The notes under the pieces were generated by a model. That model saw only the letters and a list, made by a program, of their open reading frames with translations. It did no database searches and was not told the DNA's origin. The translations under genes were made by a program, and so were the position numbers. DNA of 64,000 nt. Source: Hymenobacter psychrotolerans DSM 18569. GTDB taxonomy: Bacteria; Bacteroidota; Bacteroidia; Cytophagales; Hymenobacteraceae. Position 1 is the stretch's first letter. Each line of letters begins with the position of its first letter. Positions 15,912 to 23,805 of this stretch are shown piece after piece. Where the stretch lies: contig NZ_FRAS01000006.1 in the NCBI RefSeq assembly GCF_900142395.1, positions 1 to 64,000 of the forward strand, written 5' to 3'.

Positions 15912-16937
15912 CTATTTCAACCCGTATATCCGTTCGATTATTTCCACCACTTTCATTCCTTCCAACGCATTGGTGGTGGCGAAACCGCGCTTCTGGATGG
16001 TATCTACTACGTTTTCGATGACCTGGACGTGGTTGGCGGCGCTGCCCTGGTAGGGGCCGTAGTCGTTGGCGGGGTTGGTGGGGGGCAGCGCGGGGAGCTG
16101 GTAGTCCTGGAGGTGGCAGTATTCCACTTTGTCCATGTACTGGCCGCCGAGGCGCAGGCTGCCGCGCTCAGCTACCACTGTGAGGGAGCTTTCCAGGTTT
16201 CGGTCCCAGACGGCGGTGCTGTACTGCAGGGTGCCGCTGCCGCCGCGCACCAAATCGAAGGTGACGAGGCCGGAATCCTCGAAGTCGGTGAGGCCGGCGT
16301 GGTTGAAGTCGCGGAAGCGGGCCTGAATGTTGTCGATGTCGCCGAACACCCAGTAGAGCAAATCCACGAAGTGGCTGAACTGCGTGAAGAGCGTGCCGCC
16401 GTCCTGCTGGCGGGTGCCTTTCCAGCCGCCGGCCTGGTAGTAGCGCGCGTCGCGGTTCCAGAAGCAGTTGATCTGCACCAGATAAATTTCGCCGAGGCGG
16501 CCTTCGTCGTAGACCTGCTTAAGCCAGGCGGCGGGCGGCGAATAGCGGTTCTGCATCACGCCAAACACGAGGCGGCCGGTTTGCAGGGCCGTGTGCACAA
16601 GGTCTTCGGCATCGCGCTTGCGCAGCGCAATGGGCTTTTCGACCACGGCGTGCAGCCCGGCCCGCAGGCCCTGAATGGCCTGCGGGGCGTGCAGGTGGTT
16701 GGGCGTAGCCACGGTCAGGACGTCGGCGGCGGGGCCGTGCTGCAGGTAGGCTTCTAAGGAGAGAAAGAACGGGACGCCGGCAAACTCGGCGGCCAGCGTG
16801 GCCTGCAGCTCCGGCCGCACATCAATGAGGGCGGTGAGCGTGGCGCCGGGGTGGCGCGAAACGAGGGCGGCGTGGCGGTGGCCGATGTGGCCCACACCGC
16901 AGATAACGAAACGAACGGCAGGAAGAGAATCAGCCAA
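15912..16937 (-). CDS. Gfo/Idh/MocA family oxidoreductase
   Basis: An NAD(P)-dependent sugar-type oxidoreductase of about 341 residues. The Rossmann start is VRFVICGVGHIGHRHAALV, followed by the conserved VLTVATPNHLHAPQAI and HAVVEKPIALRKRDAEDLV with the catalytic-site lysine in EKP. The second domain includes TLFTQFSHFVDLLYWVFGDI. The likely start is a TTG at 16,937 (M-ADSLPAVRF). The frame stays open to 17,204, but that extension would consist of a 7-residue repeat encoded by the minisatellite and an unrelated linker, which no family member needs. Bacteroidota relatives sit in LPS or nonulosonate sugar clusters; the DegT aminotransferase at 18,216 may be a pathway partner. Confidence 0.82.
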   Translation of the reverse strand: MADSLPAVRFVICGVGHIGHRHAALVSRHPGATLTALIDVRPELQATLAAEFAGVPFFLSLEAYLQHGPAADVLTVATPNHLHAPQAIQGLRAGLHAVVEKPIALRKRDAEDLVHTALQTGRLVFGVMQNRYSPPAAWLKQVYDEGRLGEIYLVQINCFWNRDARYYQAGGWKGTRQQDGGTLFTQFSHFVDLLYWVFGDIDNIQARFRDFNHAGLTDFEDSGLVTFDLVRGGSGTLQYSTAVWDRNLESSLTVVAERGSLRLGGQYMDKVEYCHLQDYQLPALPPTNPANDYGPYQGSAANHVQVIENVVDTIQKRGFATTNALEGMKVVEIIERIYGLK

Positions 16938-17019
16938 GGCAGGCGGGGTTCGGGGCAAGGGAAAGTTCGGCAAGCTGCGAAAAAACGTGCGCTTCTCCTG
17001 CACCTTCCCCGCCATGCCC

Positions 17020-17208
17020 CGGAAGTCGTTGGGCACGGCCCGGAAACCGTTGGGCACGCCCCGGAAGTCATTGGGAACGGCCCGGGAGTCGTTGGGCACA
17101 GCCCGGAAGTCGTTGGGCACGGCATGGGAATCGTTGGGCACGGCATGGAAGCCGTTGGGCACAGCCCGGGAATCGTTGGGCACGGTGTGGAAACCGTTGG
17201 GCACGAGG
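17020..17208. repeat. Nine-copy 21-bp minisatellite
   Basis: Nine head-to-tail units of 21 bp with consensus CGGAAGTCGTTGGGCACGGC(C), no spacers and no length variation. Units differ mostly at positions 3-8 and 17-21 while the core GTTGGGCAC is nearly invariant. Because 21 is a multiple of three, both strands stay open; on the minus strand one frame would read VPND(F/S)(R/H)(A/G) repeats. It fills the space between the M48 protease stop and the oxidoreductase start. Confidence 0.9.
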
Positions 17209-17294
17209 TATCGGCGTAGCGCGACAAAGCCAGCTTCGGGCCTGCGGAAGGACTGAAACTGGCTTTGTTGCGGGTAGATGAGCGGCAGCCGGAC

Positions 17295-18104
17295 TTACAG
17301 CAGGCGCTTCAGCTCGTTGAAATTGGTATTGCTGACCGTGCGGCTGGCGCAGCCCAGGGCCTGGGCGTTTTTCTGGATGTTGGTGATGCGCGAGCCGGGG
17401 TTGGGGTGCGTACTCAGGAACTCGGGCGTGCCGCCTCCCCCCTGCTTTTCGGCCTTGATGAAGAAGCCGGCGGCGCCGTCGCAGTCGTAGTAGCGGGTGC
17501 CGTTGAGGTAGATGGTGGAGTACTTGTCGGCGTCGAGCTCGTAGTCGCGGCTGAATTTGAGCTGCCCGATGCCGGCGGCCAGCTGCACGAGCTGGCTGGA
17601 CGAGCGGTTGCCGAGCACGATGCCCAGCAGCAGGCTGGTGCCGTACTGCTTCTGCATAATCTGGGTGCTGTGGCGGCGGTCGGCGTGGGCAATTTCGTGG
17701 CCCAGGATGCCGGCCAGCTCACTCTCGTTGTCGAGAAACTTGATCAGGCCCGAGAATACATAGATGTGGCCGCCGGGCGTGGCAAAGGCGTTTTGCACGG
17801 CATCGTCCTTGATGATTTTGACGTCCCACGGGAATTGGGTGCGGTATTTCACGTTGCCGTTGTCGAGCACGCGCTTCACCACGCCATCGAGCAGCTGGTA
17901 GGCGCGGGCGTTTTTGGAGCGCTCCAGCAGCTGGCCTTTGGCGCGGTAGGTGGAGTCGGTCTGGCGGGCAACCTGGGCGCCCAGGTCAATGTCCTGCTGA
18001 ATGGAAAACAGGCTAAAGCCCTGGTTGGGCTTGCTGATGGCGGCAGTGGTGAGGGCCGCTACGCCGGCCAGCGGCAGGAGCAGCGTCAGAAAAGAACGGC
18101 GCAT
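17295..18104 (-). CDS. M48 family metalloprotease, secreted or membrane-anchored
   Basis: A 269-residue zinc metalloprotease. The N-terminus MRRSFLTLLLPLAGVAALTT is a signal or anchor segment. The zinc site is HEIAH at 136-140 with the third ligand Glu189 in RDYELDADKY, and the substrate strand region DAVQNAFATPGGHIYVFSGL precedes it. Bacteroidota members are related to BepA/LoiP, periplasmic quality-control proteases for outer-membrane proteins. A late cysteine (ALGCAS) is present. It is followed by the 21-bp repeat array and shares a direction with the oxidoreductase downstream and the aminotransferase upstream. Confidence 0.88.
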   Translation of the reverse strand: MRRSFLTLLLPLAGVAALTTAAISKPNQGFSLFSIQQDIDLGAQVARQTDSTYRAKGQLLERSKNARAYQLLDGVVKRVLDNGNVKYRTQFPWDVKIIKDDAVQNAFATPGGHIYVFSGLIKFLDNESELAGILGHEIAHADRRHSTQIMQKQYGTSLLLGIVLGNRSSSQLVQLAAGIGQLKFSRDYELDADKYSTIYLNGTRYYDCDGAAGFFIKAEKQGGGGTPEFLSTHPNPGSRITNIQKNAQALGCASRTVSNTNFNELKRLL

Positions 18105-18180
18105 AAACGGGAAGTGGAGACGTGGAAAAAGTGCTGTCTATACGGCGAAAAGAAAAAACAGTGCCAAGGCTACCTGGCAG

Positions 18181-18215
18181 CACAGTACCCCGAAGCGGCG
18201 CTTCGGGGTACTGTG
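18181..18215 (-). terminator. Perfect hairpin at the end of the DegT aminotransferase gene
   Basis: A perfect 15-bp stem, CACAGTACCCCGAAG with its complement, closes over a 5-base loop and abuts the aminotransferase stop codon at 18,216. No T run follows within the next few bases. Confidence 0.65.
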
Positions 18216-19370
18216 CTACACCCCGGCCCGCACCGCCGCCGCCACGTACGCCACCTGCTCTTCGGTGAGCGTAGGATGAATGGGCACCGACAGCACGGTG
18301 CGGCACAGGCGCTCGGCCACCGGAAACTGCCCGGCGCGGTAGCCCAGGTAGTGGTAGGCAGGCTGCAGGTGGTTGGGCAGCGGGTAATACACCTGGCTGG
18401 GCACGCCGTGGGCGCCCAGGTGCTGCTGCAGGGCGTCGCGGCGGCCGGGCTCGTCGGCTACCGTGAGGGTATACTGGTGGAAGACGTGGGTGCTGCGTGG
18501 GTCGCGGGCTGGTACTGCGAGGCCCGGCACGTCGGCCAGAGTGGCATCATACTGCGCGGCCACGTGCTGGCGGGCGGCAGTCCACTGGCGCAGGTAGCGC
18601 AGCTTCACGCGCAGCAGGGCCGCCTGCAGGGTATCGAGGCGGGAGTTGAGGCCGATGTGCTCGTGGTGGTACTTGCGGGTCTGGCCGTGGTTGGCGAGCT
18701 GGCGCAGGTAGGCGGCGCGGGCCTCGTCGCGGGTAAACAGGGCGCCGCCGTCGCCGAAGCCACCGAGGTTTTTGCTGGGAAAGAACGATGTAGTGCCTAC
18801 CTCTCCTACCGTGCCCGCCACCCAGGTGGCGCCGCCGCTGGTCGTGAACGTAGCGCCGATGGCTTGGGCGTTGTCTTCAATCAGGGCCACGCCGTGGTGG
18901 TCGGCGAGCGTGCGCAAGGCTTCCAGATCCGCGCACTGCCCGAACAGGTGCACGGCCACAATGGCGCCGGTCCGGCTCGTAATAGCGGCCTCCACGGCCT
19001 GCGGGTCGAGGTTGAACGTATCGGGCCGCACGTCGGCGGGTACTGGCACGAGGCCCAGCACGGCGGCGGCTTCCAGCGTAGCCACGTAGGTGAAGGCGGG
19101 CACAATCACCTCGGTGCCGGGCGGCAGGCGCAGCGCCATCAGAGCCAGCTGCAGGGCATCGGTACCGTTGGCGCAGGGCACCACGTGCGGGCCGCCAAGA
19201 TAGGCGCTCAGCTCCTGGGCAAACTGCTGCACGGCCGGCCCCTGAATGAAGGCAGCTTCGTCGAGGGCGTGGCGCAGGGCCTCGTCCAGCTCGGCCCGGA
19301 TGGGCGCATGCTGGGCCGGCAAATCGAGCAGCAGAATAGGACTGGAAGGAAGCGGCAGAGTATCGGGCAC
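18216..19370 (-). CDS. DegT/DnrJ/EryC1/StrS sugar aminotransferase
   Basis: A 384-residue PLP enzyme. The cofactor lysine is Lys200 in SFFPSKNLGGFGDGG, the PLP-ring aspartate is Asp166 in VALIEDNAQAIGA, and the CANGTDALQLAL loop holds the phosphate. The SKNLGGFGDGG form is typical of the VioA/WbpE/DesV group that aminates C3 or C4 of nucleotide sugars for surface glycans. Start GTG at 19,370, 24 bases after an exact promoter box. The close relative pseC lies 16 kb away; the two are distinct branches. The substrate cannot be named from sequence; pairing with the Gfo/Idh/MocA enzyme at 15,912 is plausible. Confidence 0.87.
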   Translation of the reverse strand: MPDTLPLPSSPILLLDLPAQHAPIRAELDEALRHALDEAAFIQGPAVQQFAQELSAYLGGPHVVPCANGTDALQLALMALRLPPGTEVIVPAFTYVATLEAAAVLGLVPVPADVRPDTFNLDPQAVEAAITSRTGAIVAVHLFGQCADLEALRTLADHHGVALIEDNAQAIGATFTTSGGATWVAGTVGEVGTTSFFPSKNLGGFGDGGALFTRDEARAAYLRQLANHGQTRKYHHEHIGLNSRLDTLQAALLRVKLRYLRQWTAARQHVAAQYDATLADVPGLAVPARDPRSTHVFHQYTLTVADEPGRRDALQQHLGAHGVPSQVYYPLPNHLQPAYHYLGYRAGQFPVAERLCRTVLSVPIHPTLTEEQVAYVAAAVRAGV

Positions 19371-19393
19371 GGATGGCAGGCAGTTTTACAGCC

Positions 19394-19401
19394 CAAAGAT
19401 A
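19394..19401 (-). promoter_or_regulatory. TAnnTTTG promoter box for the DegT aminotransferase
   Basis: The minus strand reads TATCTTTG, an exact consensus match, 24 bases ahead of the GTG start. Confidence 0.6.
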
Positions 19402-19526
19402 GAAGCACGCTGCCAGCAACCGCACCACCCGCCGGGGCGCAACCTGCAGCGTTCTGGTTGCGTTAAGCGAGCCAGGGGCAGCTACATCGCAGCTGCGCTA
19501 TATGTTCCCTTAACTTTCTCCCTACT

Positions 19527-20426
19527 ATGTTCAGGAAAACTCTCACCCTCCACGCGCTGTCGGCCATGTTGCTGATGGGAGGCGTTGCTTTCACGCAGAC
19601 CAGCTGCACCGAAGGCCAGAAGAAAGAGGTGTCGGCCGAAAGCGACCAGGCCTATAACGACTTCGCCACGTTCGTATCGGATACGGAAGCTAAAGCTGAC
19701 GCCGTAGCCAACGAAGCGGAAGCCGACTACGACCAGGAAACCGCGCAGCTCAAATCCGACTTCGACGCGAAAGTAGCCGCCGTAGACAAGTACGCCGACC
19801 AGTACGACGACGCCCGCCGCCAGGAAATAGAGGCGCTGCGCACGCGCTACACCACGGCATACGACAAGCGCGAAATGTCCTGGAAAAATCGTTCGGGTGG
19901 CACTGCTACCAGCGGCACTATGAAGGTGGGCAAGTACTACAAGCCCATGAACCCGGCCGCGCAGATTACGGCCGCCAACGCCCGCACTACCTACGAGAAC
20001 TTCGTGCGCAACATCAAGCAGAACGAAGACAAATACGACATCGACGACTGGCGCTATATCAACTCGGAATGGCGCGCGCTGGATGAAGCCTACGACAAAG
20101 TGAAAGGCGACATCCCGGCCAAGGACTTGGCTGAAATCCAGAAGGAAAAGCTGAAATACGCCGCTTTCAAATCGTTCGATAAAACGGAAGCCCGCGTAGC
20201 CCAGGGCGCCGACGCCGTGAGCGGCGAGGCCAAAGAAGTGAAAGCCGAAACCGCCGACGAACGGAGCAAAGTAGGCCAGGCCGCCAGCAACACTGCTTCC
20301 GACGTGAAGGAAGCCGGCAAAGACGTCGGCCAGGGCGCAGCCAATGTTGGCAAGAAAGTGGGCGGGGCCGTGAAAGGCGCCTACAAGGAAGTGAAGTCGG
20401 AAGTGAAGAACACTGACAACGACTAA
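19527..20426 (+). CDS. Putative lipoprotein with LEA-like C-terminal region
   Basis: A 299-residue protein with a lipoprotein signal (LMGGVAFTQTSC, cysteine 27). The body is highly charged and helical, with ATFVSDTEAKADAVANEAEA and a middle region containing the tyrosine-rich GKYYKPMNPAAQ. The last 90 residues are Lys/Ala/Glu/Gly/Val repeats (VKEAGKDVGQGAANVGKKVG), the composition of hydrophilic desiccation- or stress-type proteins. No known domain is recognised with confidence. It is the only rightward gene in this part and ends with a hairpin terminator. Possible roles are envelope stress protection or spacing of the outer membrane and cell wall; neither is shown by sequence. Confidence 0.7.
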   Translation: MFRKTLTLHALSAMLLMGGVAFTQTSCTEGQKKEVSAESDQAYNDFATFVSDTEAKADAVANEAEADYDQETAQLKSDFDAKVAAVDKYADQYDDARRQEIEALRTRYTTAYDKREMSWKNRSGGTATSGTMKVGKYYKPMNPAAQITAANARTTYENFVRNIKQNEDKYDIDDWRYINSEWRALDEAYDKVKGDIPAKDLAEIQKEKLKYAAFKSFDKTEARVAQGADAVSGEAKEVKAETADERSKVGQAASNTASDVKEAGKDVGQGAANVGKKVGGAVKGAYKEVKSEVKNTDND

Positions 20427-20450
20427 GCCTAGCAGCACCCACCCAGGGTA

Positions 20451-20480
20451 AGAGCCGGTTTCCGCGAGGGAGCCGGCTCT
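20451..20480 (+). terminator. Hairpin terminator after the lipoprotein gene
   Basis: AGAGCCGG and CCGGCTCT form an 8-bp stem around 14 bases, followed by TTCATTTGGG. It lies 24 bases past the stop codon. Confidence 0.65.
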
Positions 20481-20510
20481 TTCATTTGGGGCAATACAGC
20501 TTGAAAAAGC

Positions 20511-20602
20511 ACGTCATTCCGCGCTTGCCCAAGAATCTCGCCAGTAAAGGACTTACTATCACAACCTCAGCACGCTAGATTCCCCACCTGCAGTCAGCAT
20601 GA
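20511..20602. repeat. Degenerate GTCATTCC...CAGCATGAC palindrome
   Basis: The otherwise empty gap between the lipoprotein and GT2 genes contains a weak inverted repeat. The arms begin GTCATTCCGCGC and end GTCAGCATGAC, with AGAATCTCGC facing GCTAGATTCC. It looks like a decayed member of the TGAGC palindrome group. Confidence 0.4.
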
Positions 20603-20650
20603 CGAACTGTGGTTGCTGTCTGCACGTGCAGACGCCTTGGTAACGCGGCC

Positions 20651-21547
20651 TTATTTCAGCTCGGTCAGGAGCCAGTAGAGCTTCAGAGCGTCGAGCTGGC
20701 GGAGGCTGGGCTGGGCTGAAAGCAGATTGCGCCGTACCTGCTGCTGCCGTAGCTGAAACGCGCCGCGCACGGCTTCTCCCAGCCCCCAGCGGTGCAGCTG
20801 CAGCGCCGCTTTCAGCAGCTTGGTGTCGGCGCCCAGGCCTTCGGCGCGGTACAAGCCGGCCAGGTTGCGCACGGCATCGTGGGTTTTCTGCAGAAACTGA
20901 GCCGCCGGCTCCAGCCCGTCGTGCAGCACGGGGTTGTCGAGGTGCAGCACTTCTACGCCCGCCTGCCGCAGCAGCCACCCAAATTTAGTGTCCTCGTGGC
21001 CGTAGCGTGTGAGGCTCTCATCCAGCCCAAAACGGCGAAACAGGTCGGCACGCACCAGCATGTTGTTGAGCGCAAGCTGGCCGTGCGGGGCGCGCTGCCG
21101 AAGCGCCGCCGGCCGGGCCTCGCGGCGGCGGCCATACAGCCAGCGCAGGTGCAGCTCCGTGGCCGCCGGGGCCGCCGGCTCGTAGGCGGTGCCTCCCACC
21201 AGCACCGGTGCCAGGTGGCAGGCGGCGGCGTAGCGGGCCAGAAACTGCGCGTCGGGCAGCAGGCTGTCGTTGTCGAGCAGCAGCAGCCACTCCTGTTTCG
21301 CGGCGCCGGCCAACTGGTTGCGGATGGCGGCGCGGCCTACATTGCAGGGCAACTCCTGGTAACACACGCCGGGCAGCGCGGCCAGCGCGCGGTTTGGGAG
21401 GCGCAGGGCTTCTTTGGAGCCGTCATCAAGGCAGTGGATTTCCAACGTACCGGGCCAGCCGGCAGCCTGGTCCAGCAGTGCATGCACCAGCGGCGTCACG
21501 TCGCGGTTGTACACCGGAATCAGTACCGACAGCCCAGGGGAATTCAC
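20651..21547 (-). CDS. Family 2 glycosyltransferase
   Basis: A 298-residue GT-A fold enzyme without membrane helices. It opens LSVLIPVYNRDVTPLVHALL, with HCLDDGS carrying the first nucleotide-binding aspartates and LLLLDNDSLLPD as the metal-binding DxD-like motif (about residues 91-102). A late FGLDESLTRYGHEDTKFGWL matches the acceptor-side ED motif of GT2 enzymes. Start GTG at 21,547. It probably adds one sugar to an envelope glycan. No lipid carrier or polymerase gene is next to it, and the neighbours ftsE and the lipoprotein do not narrow its substrate. Confidence 0.83.
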   Translation of the reverse strand: MNSPGLSVLIPVYNRDVTPLVHALLDQAAGWPGTLEIHCLDDGSKEALRLPNRALAALPGVCYQELPCNVGRAAIRNQLAGAAKQEWLLLLDNDSLLPDAQFLARYAAACHLAPVLVGGTAYEPAAPAATELHLRWLYGRRREARPAALRQRAPHGQLALNNMLVRADLFRRFGLDESLTRYGHEDTKFGWLLRQAGVEVLHLDNPVLHDGLEPAAQFLQKTHDAVRNLAGLYRAEGLGADTKLLKAALQLHRWGLGEAVRGAFQLRQQQVRRNLLSAQPSLRQLDALKLYWLLTELK

Positions 21548-21670
21548 GTACAGCTTGCTATCTAATGGTGCAATGGAATTGCTCTGCTCGATTCACGGTA
21601 AGCAAAAACCATTCTACTATCTGGCGAGAAGGGAGCAGCGCAGCCGTTGCAGGCCTGCTGCGGCTATATC

Positions 21671-22384
21671 TTAACTGATAGCCGTCAGGGAAAACGGCGT
21701 TGTTTCGGAATCCACCAGCTGGCCCTGCTCGCACTTGAGCACGCGCTTGGGGTACTGCTGGATGATCTGGTAGTTGTGGGTGGCCATCAGCACGGCCGTG
21801 CCGGAGTTGTTGATTTCCACGAACAGGCGCATGATGCTGTCGGCCACATCCGGGTCGAGGTTGCCGGTGGGTTCGTCGGCGAGTAGCAGCAGGGGCTCGT
21901 TGAGCAGGGCGCGCGCAATTACCACACGCTGCTGCTCGCCGCCGGAAAGCTGGTGCGGCATCTTGGCCGCCGAGTTGGCCAGCCCTACCCGCATCAGCAC
22001 CTCCGAAATGCGCTGCTGCTTGCGGGCCTTGCCGCTCCAGCCGGTGGCATTCAGCACAAACAGCAGATTTTCGGCCACGGTGCGGTCGAAGAGCAGTTGA
22101 AAGTCCTGGAAGATGATGCCCAGCTTGCGGCGCATGAACGGCACTTTGCTGCTGCCCATCAGCTTGGGCAGCGGAAACCCAACCACGGTGCCCGTGCCAC
22201 CGCCCAGCGCCAGGTCGGCGTAGAGGGTTTTAAGCAGGGAGCTTTTGCCGGAGCCGGTGCGGCCCACGAGGTAGGCAAACTCGCCTTTGTCGAGCGTAAA
22301 CGTGACCTTTTGCAGCACGGTATTCACGTCCTGCATAATGTAGGCGTCGTGCAACTCAATAACCGGGTTGGAGGCAGTAGGCAT
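21671..22384 (-). CDS. ftsE: Cell-division ATP-binding protein FtsE
   Basis: A 237-residue ABC ATPase with Walker A GRTGSGKS (41-48), Q-loop in IFQDFQLLFDRTVAENL, signature LSGGE (146-150) and Walker B LLLLADEPTGNLDPD (165-179). The sequence around FQLLFDRTVAENL is characteristic of FtsE, which with the membrane protein FtsX links peptidoglycan hydrolases to the divisome. ftsX is not in the window; in Bacteroidota the two are often separate. A TATCTTCG box (one base off the promoter consensus) lies at 22,390-22,397, just before the start. Likely to be transcribed by itself or after the small gene upstream. Confidence 0.88.
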   Translation of the reverse strand: MPTASNPVIELHDAYIMQDVNTVLQKVTFTLDKGEFAYLVGRTGSGKSSLLKTLYADLALGGGTGTVVGFPLPKLMGSSKVPFMRRKLGIIFQDFQLLFDRTVAENLLFVLNATGWSGKARKQQRISEVLMRVGLANSAAKMPHQLSGGEQQRVVIARALLNEPLLLLADEPTGNLDPDVADSIMRLFVEINNSGTAVLMATHNYQIIQQYPKRVLKCEQGQLVDSETTPFSLTAIS

Positions 22385-22425
22385 AAGGGCGAAGATACAG
22401 GAGCCGGGCTTTCCCGAAAATACTA

Positions 22426-22494
22426 TTCCGGGTGAAGCAAAAGCCAGCCGGCCGATACATTATGGCCTGTGCTGTACTTCCGCTTCACCCGGAA
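22426..22494. repeat. Perfect 13-bp inverted repeat
   Basis: TTCCGGGTGAAGC and GCTTCACCCGGAA pair perfectly across 43 bases in the 132-base gap between ftsE and the small 67-codon gene. It may terminate the gene upstream, but no T run is present. Confidence 0.55.
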
Positions 22495-22516
22495 CAGGAT
22501 GCGCGAAGGCAGAAAC

Positions 22517-22720
22517 TCAGATTTCCAGCTTCTGGAGCTTCCCGAATTCCAGCCCTTCAATGACGGATGCCAGCGCTACTTCCTTGTTTTCGAGGCCGTA
22601 GCGGTGCAGGTCTTTCAGGGGCCGGTCGGCGCGGAAATACGCAATCAGCACGAAGTTTTCGTCGCGCAGCTGGATATAGTCCGGAATCTTGGCCTTGCCC
22701 TTTACTTTGATGATGTACAT
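22517..22720 (-). CDS. Conserved small protein, 67 residues
   Basis: A compact protein, MYIIKVKGKAKIPDYIQLRD to GKLQKLEI, without signal peptide or membrane segment. It alternates strands and charged turns (VLIAYFRADRPLKDLHRYGL) and ends in a short helix-like stretch. It looks like a conserved Cytophagales hypothetical protein rather than a chance frame, since codon choice matches the neighbours and the frame fills the gap between ftsE and the aldolase gene. No function is recognised. It shares a direction with the aldolase gene upstream, from which it is separated by a palindrome. Confidence 0.65.
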   Translation of the reverse strand: MYIIKVKGKAKIPDYIQLRDENFVLIAYFRADRPLKDLHRYGLENKEVALASVIEGLEFGKLQKLEI

Positions 22721-22804
22721 GGGGTTGATTGCTGATGGTTGGTTGTGGATTGCTGATTGTTACGCCTGAGCGTCCAACAATCAACAACCAGCACTCAACA
22801 ATCA
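22721..22804. repeat. Short-period palindrome between the aldolase and the 67-residue gene
   Basis: The arms TTGATTGCTGATGGTTGG... and ...CAACCAGCACTCAACAATCA are imperfect complements built from TTGATTG/TTGATGG units. The stop codon TGA of the aldolase gene lies inside the right arm. Same architecture as 26,943, 48,546 and 60,041 with a different motif. Confidence 0.6.
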
Positions 22805-23458
22805 GGCATTTACCTTGGCGTGGTCGGCCAGGAAGGTAGCCAGGCCTTTCTCGGTGAGCGGGTGGTTGAGCAGGCCGGTGATGACGTTCAGCGGGCAGGT
22901 CACCACATCGGCGCCCAGCTCGGCGCACTGAATCAGGTGCGGCACGTGGCGAACCGAGGCGGCCAGCACCTGCGTGGGGTAGCCGTAGTTCGAGAAAATA
23001 TCCACAATCTGCTGAATCAGCTGCAGCCCGTCGGCCCCGATATCGTCCAGACGGCCCACGAACGGCGACACATAGGTGGCACCGGCTTTAGCGGCCAGCA
23101 GCGCCTGCCCGGCCGTGAAAATCAGTGTGCAGTTGGTTTTGATGCCTTTCTCCGAGAAATACTTGATGGCTTTTACGCCGTCCCGGATCATGGGCACTTT
23201 CACCACGATGTTGGGGTGCAGCTCGGCCAGGGCCTCACCTTCCCGGATGATGCCGTCGTAGTCGGTCGCAATTACCTCGGCCGACACGTCGCCGTCCACG
23301 ATTTCGCAGATTTGCTTGTAGTGGCTCATCACGGCATCAGTGCCGCGGATGCCTTCTTTCGCCATCAGCGAAGGATTGGTGGTCACGCCGTCGAGCACGC
23401 CCAGCTCCACAGCTTCCTGAATGTCCTTCAGGTTGGCAGTATCAATGAAGAATTTCAT
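22802..23458 (-). CDS. fsa: Fructose-6-phosphate aldolase (TalC/FSA type)
   Basis: A 218-residue class I aldolase of the small transaldolase group. It begins [16 protein letters not shown], has [13 protein letters not shown] (22-37), the Schiff-base lysine in [10 protein letters not shown] near residue 85, and [15 protein letters not shown]. Length and the absence of the long transaldolase insertions fit FSA/TalC, which cleave fructose-6-phosphate or transfer dihydroxyacetone units; annotated functions in this group vary. The frame is open to 23,536, but ATG 23,458 matches the family start and follows a promoter box. The last codons overlap the palindrome downstream. Confidence 0.88.
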   Translation of the reverse strand: MKFFIDTANLKDIQEAVELGVLDGVTTNPSLMAKEGIRGTDAVMSHYKQICEIVDGDVSAEVIATDYDGIIREGEALAELHPNIVVKVPMIRDGVKAIKYFSEKGIKTNCTLIFTAGQALLAAKAGATYVSPFVGRLDDIGADGLQLIQQIVDIFSNYGYPTQVLAASVRHVPHLIQCAELGADVVTCPLNVITGLLNHPLTEKGLATFLADHAKVNA

Positions 23459-23485
23459 GCGGGTAGGTTGGAAATAAAGATGCCC

Positions 23486-23493
23486 CAAAGCTA
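23486..23493 (-). promoter_or_regulatory. TAnnTTTG promoter box for the aldolase
   Basis: The minus strand reads TAGCTTTG, an exact consensus match, 28 bases before the ATG. Confidence 0.55.
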
Positions 23494-23571
23494 GCCATTC
23501 GCGGGCAAACAAGCCGCGCGGCTTTCTTCGGGGCACCTTCTTATGAATCTGACTGAAAAGGGCAAAAAAAA

Positions 23572-23659
23572 GCGAGCCAAAATCGCACCGCTCAACCGTC
23601 TACCCTTGCTACCTTCCGGTCCTGGGGGAGTTCAACAGGAGCTGGTCGTTCTGACTCGC
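23572..23659 (-). ncRNA. ffs: Signal recognition particle RNA, small bacterial type
   Basis: The minus strand carries the SRP apical signature CAGGACCGGAAGGTAGCAAG, equivalent to the CAGG...GGAAGCAGCC loop of 4.5S RNA that binds Ffh. The ends pair: 5' GCGAGTCAGAA with 3' TTTTGGCTCGC (eleven pairs including G-U), which fixes the ends and gives an 88-nt hairpin RNA. Eight T follow (23,571-23,564), a built-in terminator. The promoter box TACCTTTG ends 6 bases before the 5' end. No Alu domain, as expected for the short form. The plus-strand frame over it (23,543-23,866) is discarded. Confidence 0.9.
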
Positions 23660-23664
23660 CGTTG

Positions 23665-23672
23665 CAAAGGTA
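23665..23672 (-). promoter_or_regulatory. TAnnTTTG promoter box for SRP RNA
   Basis: The minus strand reads TACCTTTG. The last base is 6 positions ahead of the structurally inferred 5' end of the SRP RNA, which gives a direct estimate of box-to-start spacing in this genome. Confidence 0.75.
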
Positions 23673-23805
23673 CGCACATATTTGGGTTTTCGATGAGCTG
23701 GGTGCACAATTTCGCCTTCAGGGCCACGTGCGCAGGCTTGTTGTTTGATTATCAGGGACAATTTTTCGTCTCCTGCCTGCCACGCGGCCTTGGAGCAATG
23801 GCCCG

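Noticed and set aside
16938..17204. Extended N-terminus of the oxidoreductase made of VPND-type heptads
   Set aside because: The Rossmann domain is complete from the TTG at 16,937; the extension is explained by the minisatellite staying open by its 21-bp period.
17020..17208. CRISPR array
   Set aside because: Units follow each other without unique spacers, and no cas gene is present.
17265..19466. 733-codon open frame on the plus strand
   Set aside because: It is antisense to the M48 protease and the DegT aminotransferase, both of which show full catalytic motifs; long antisense frames are common in high-GC DNA.
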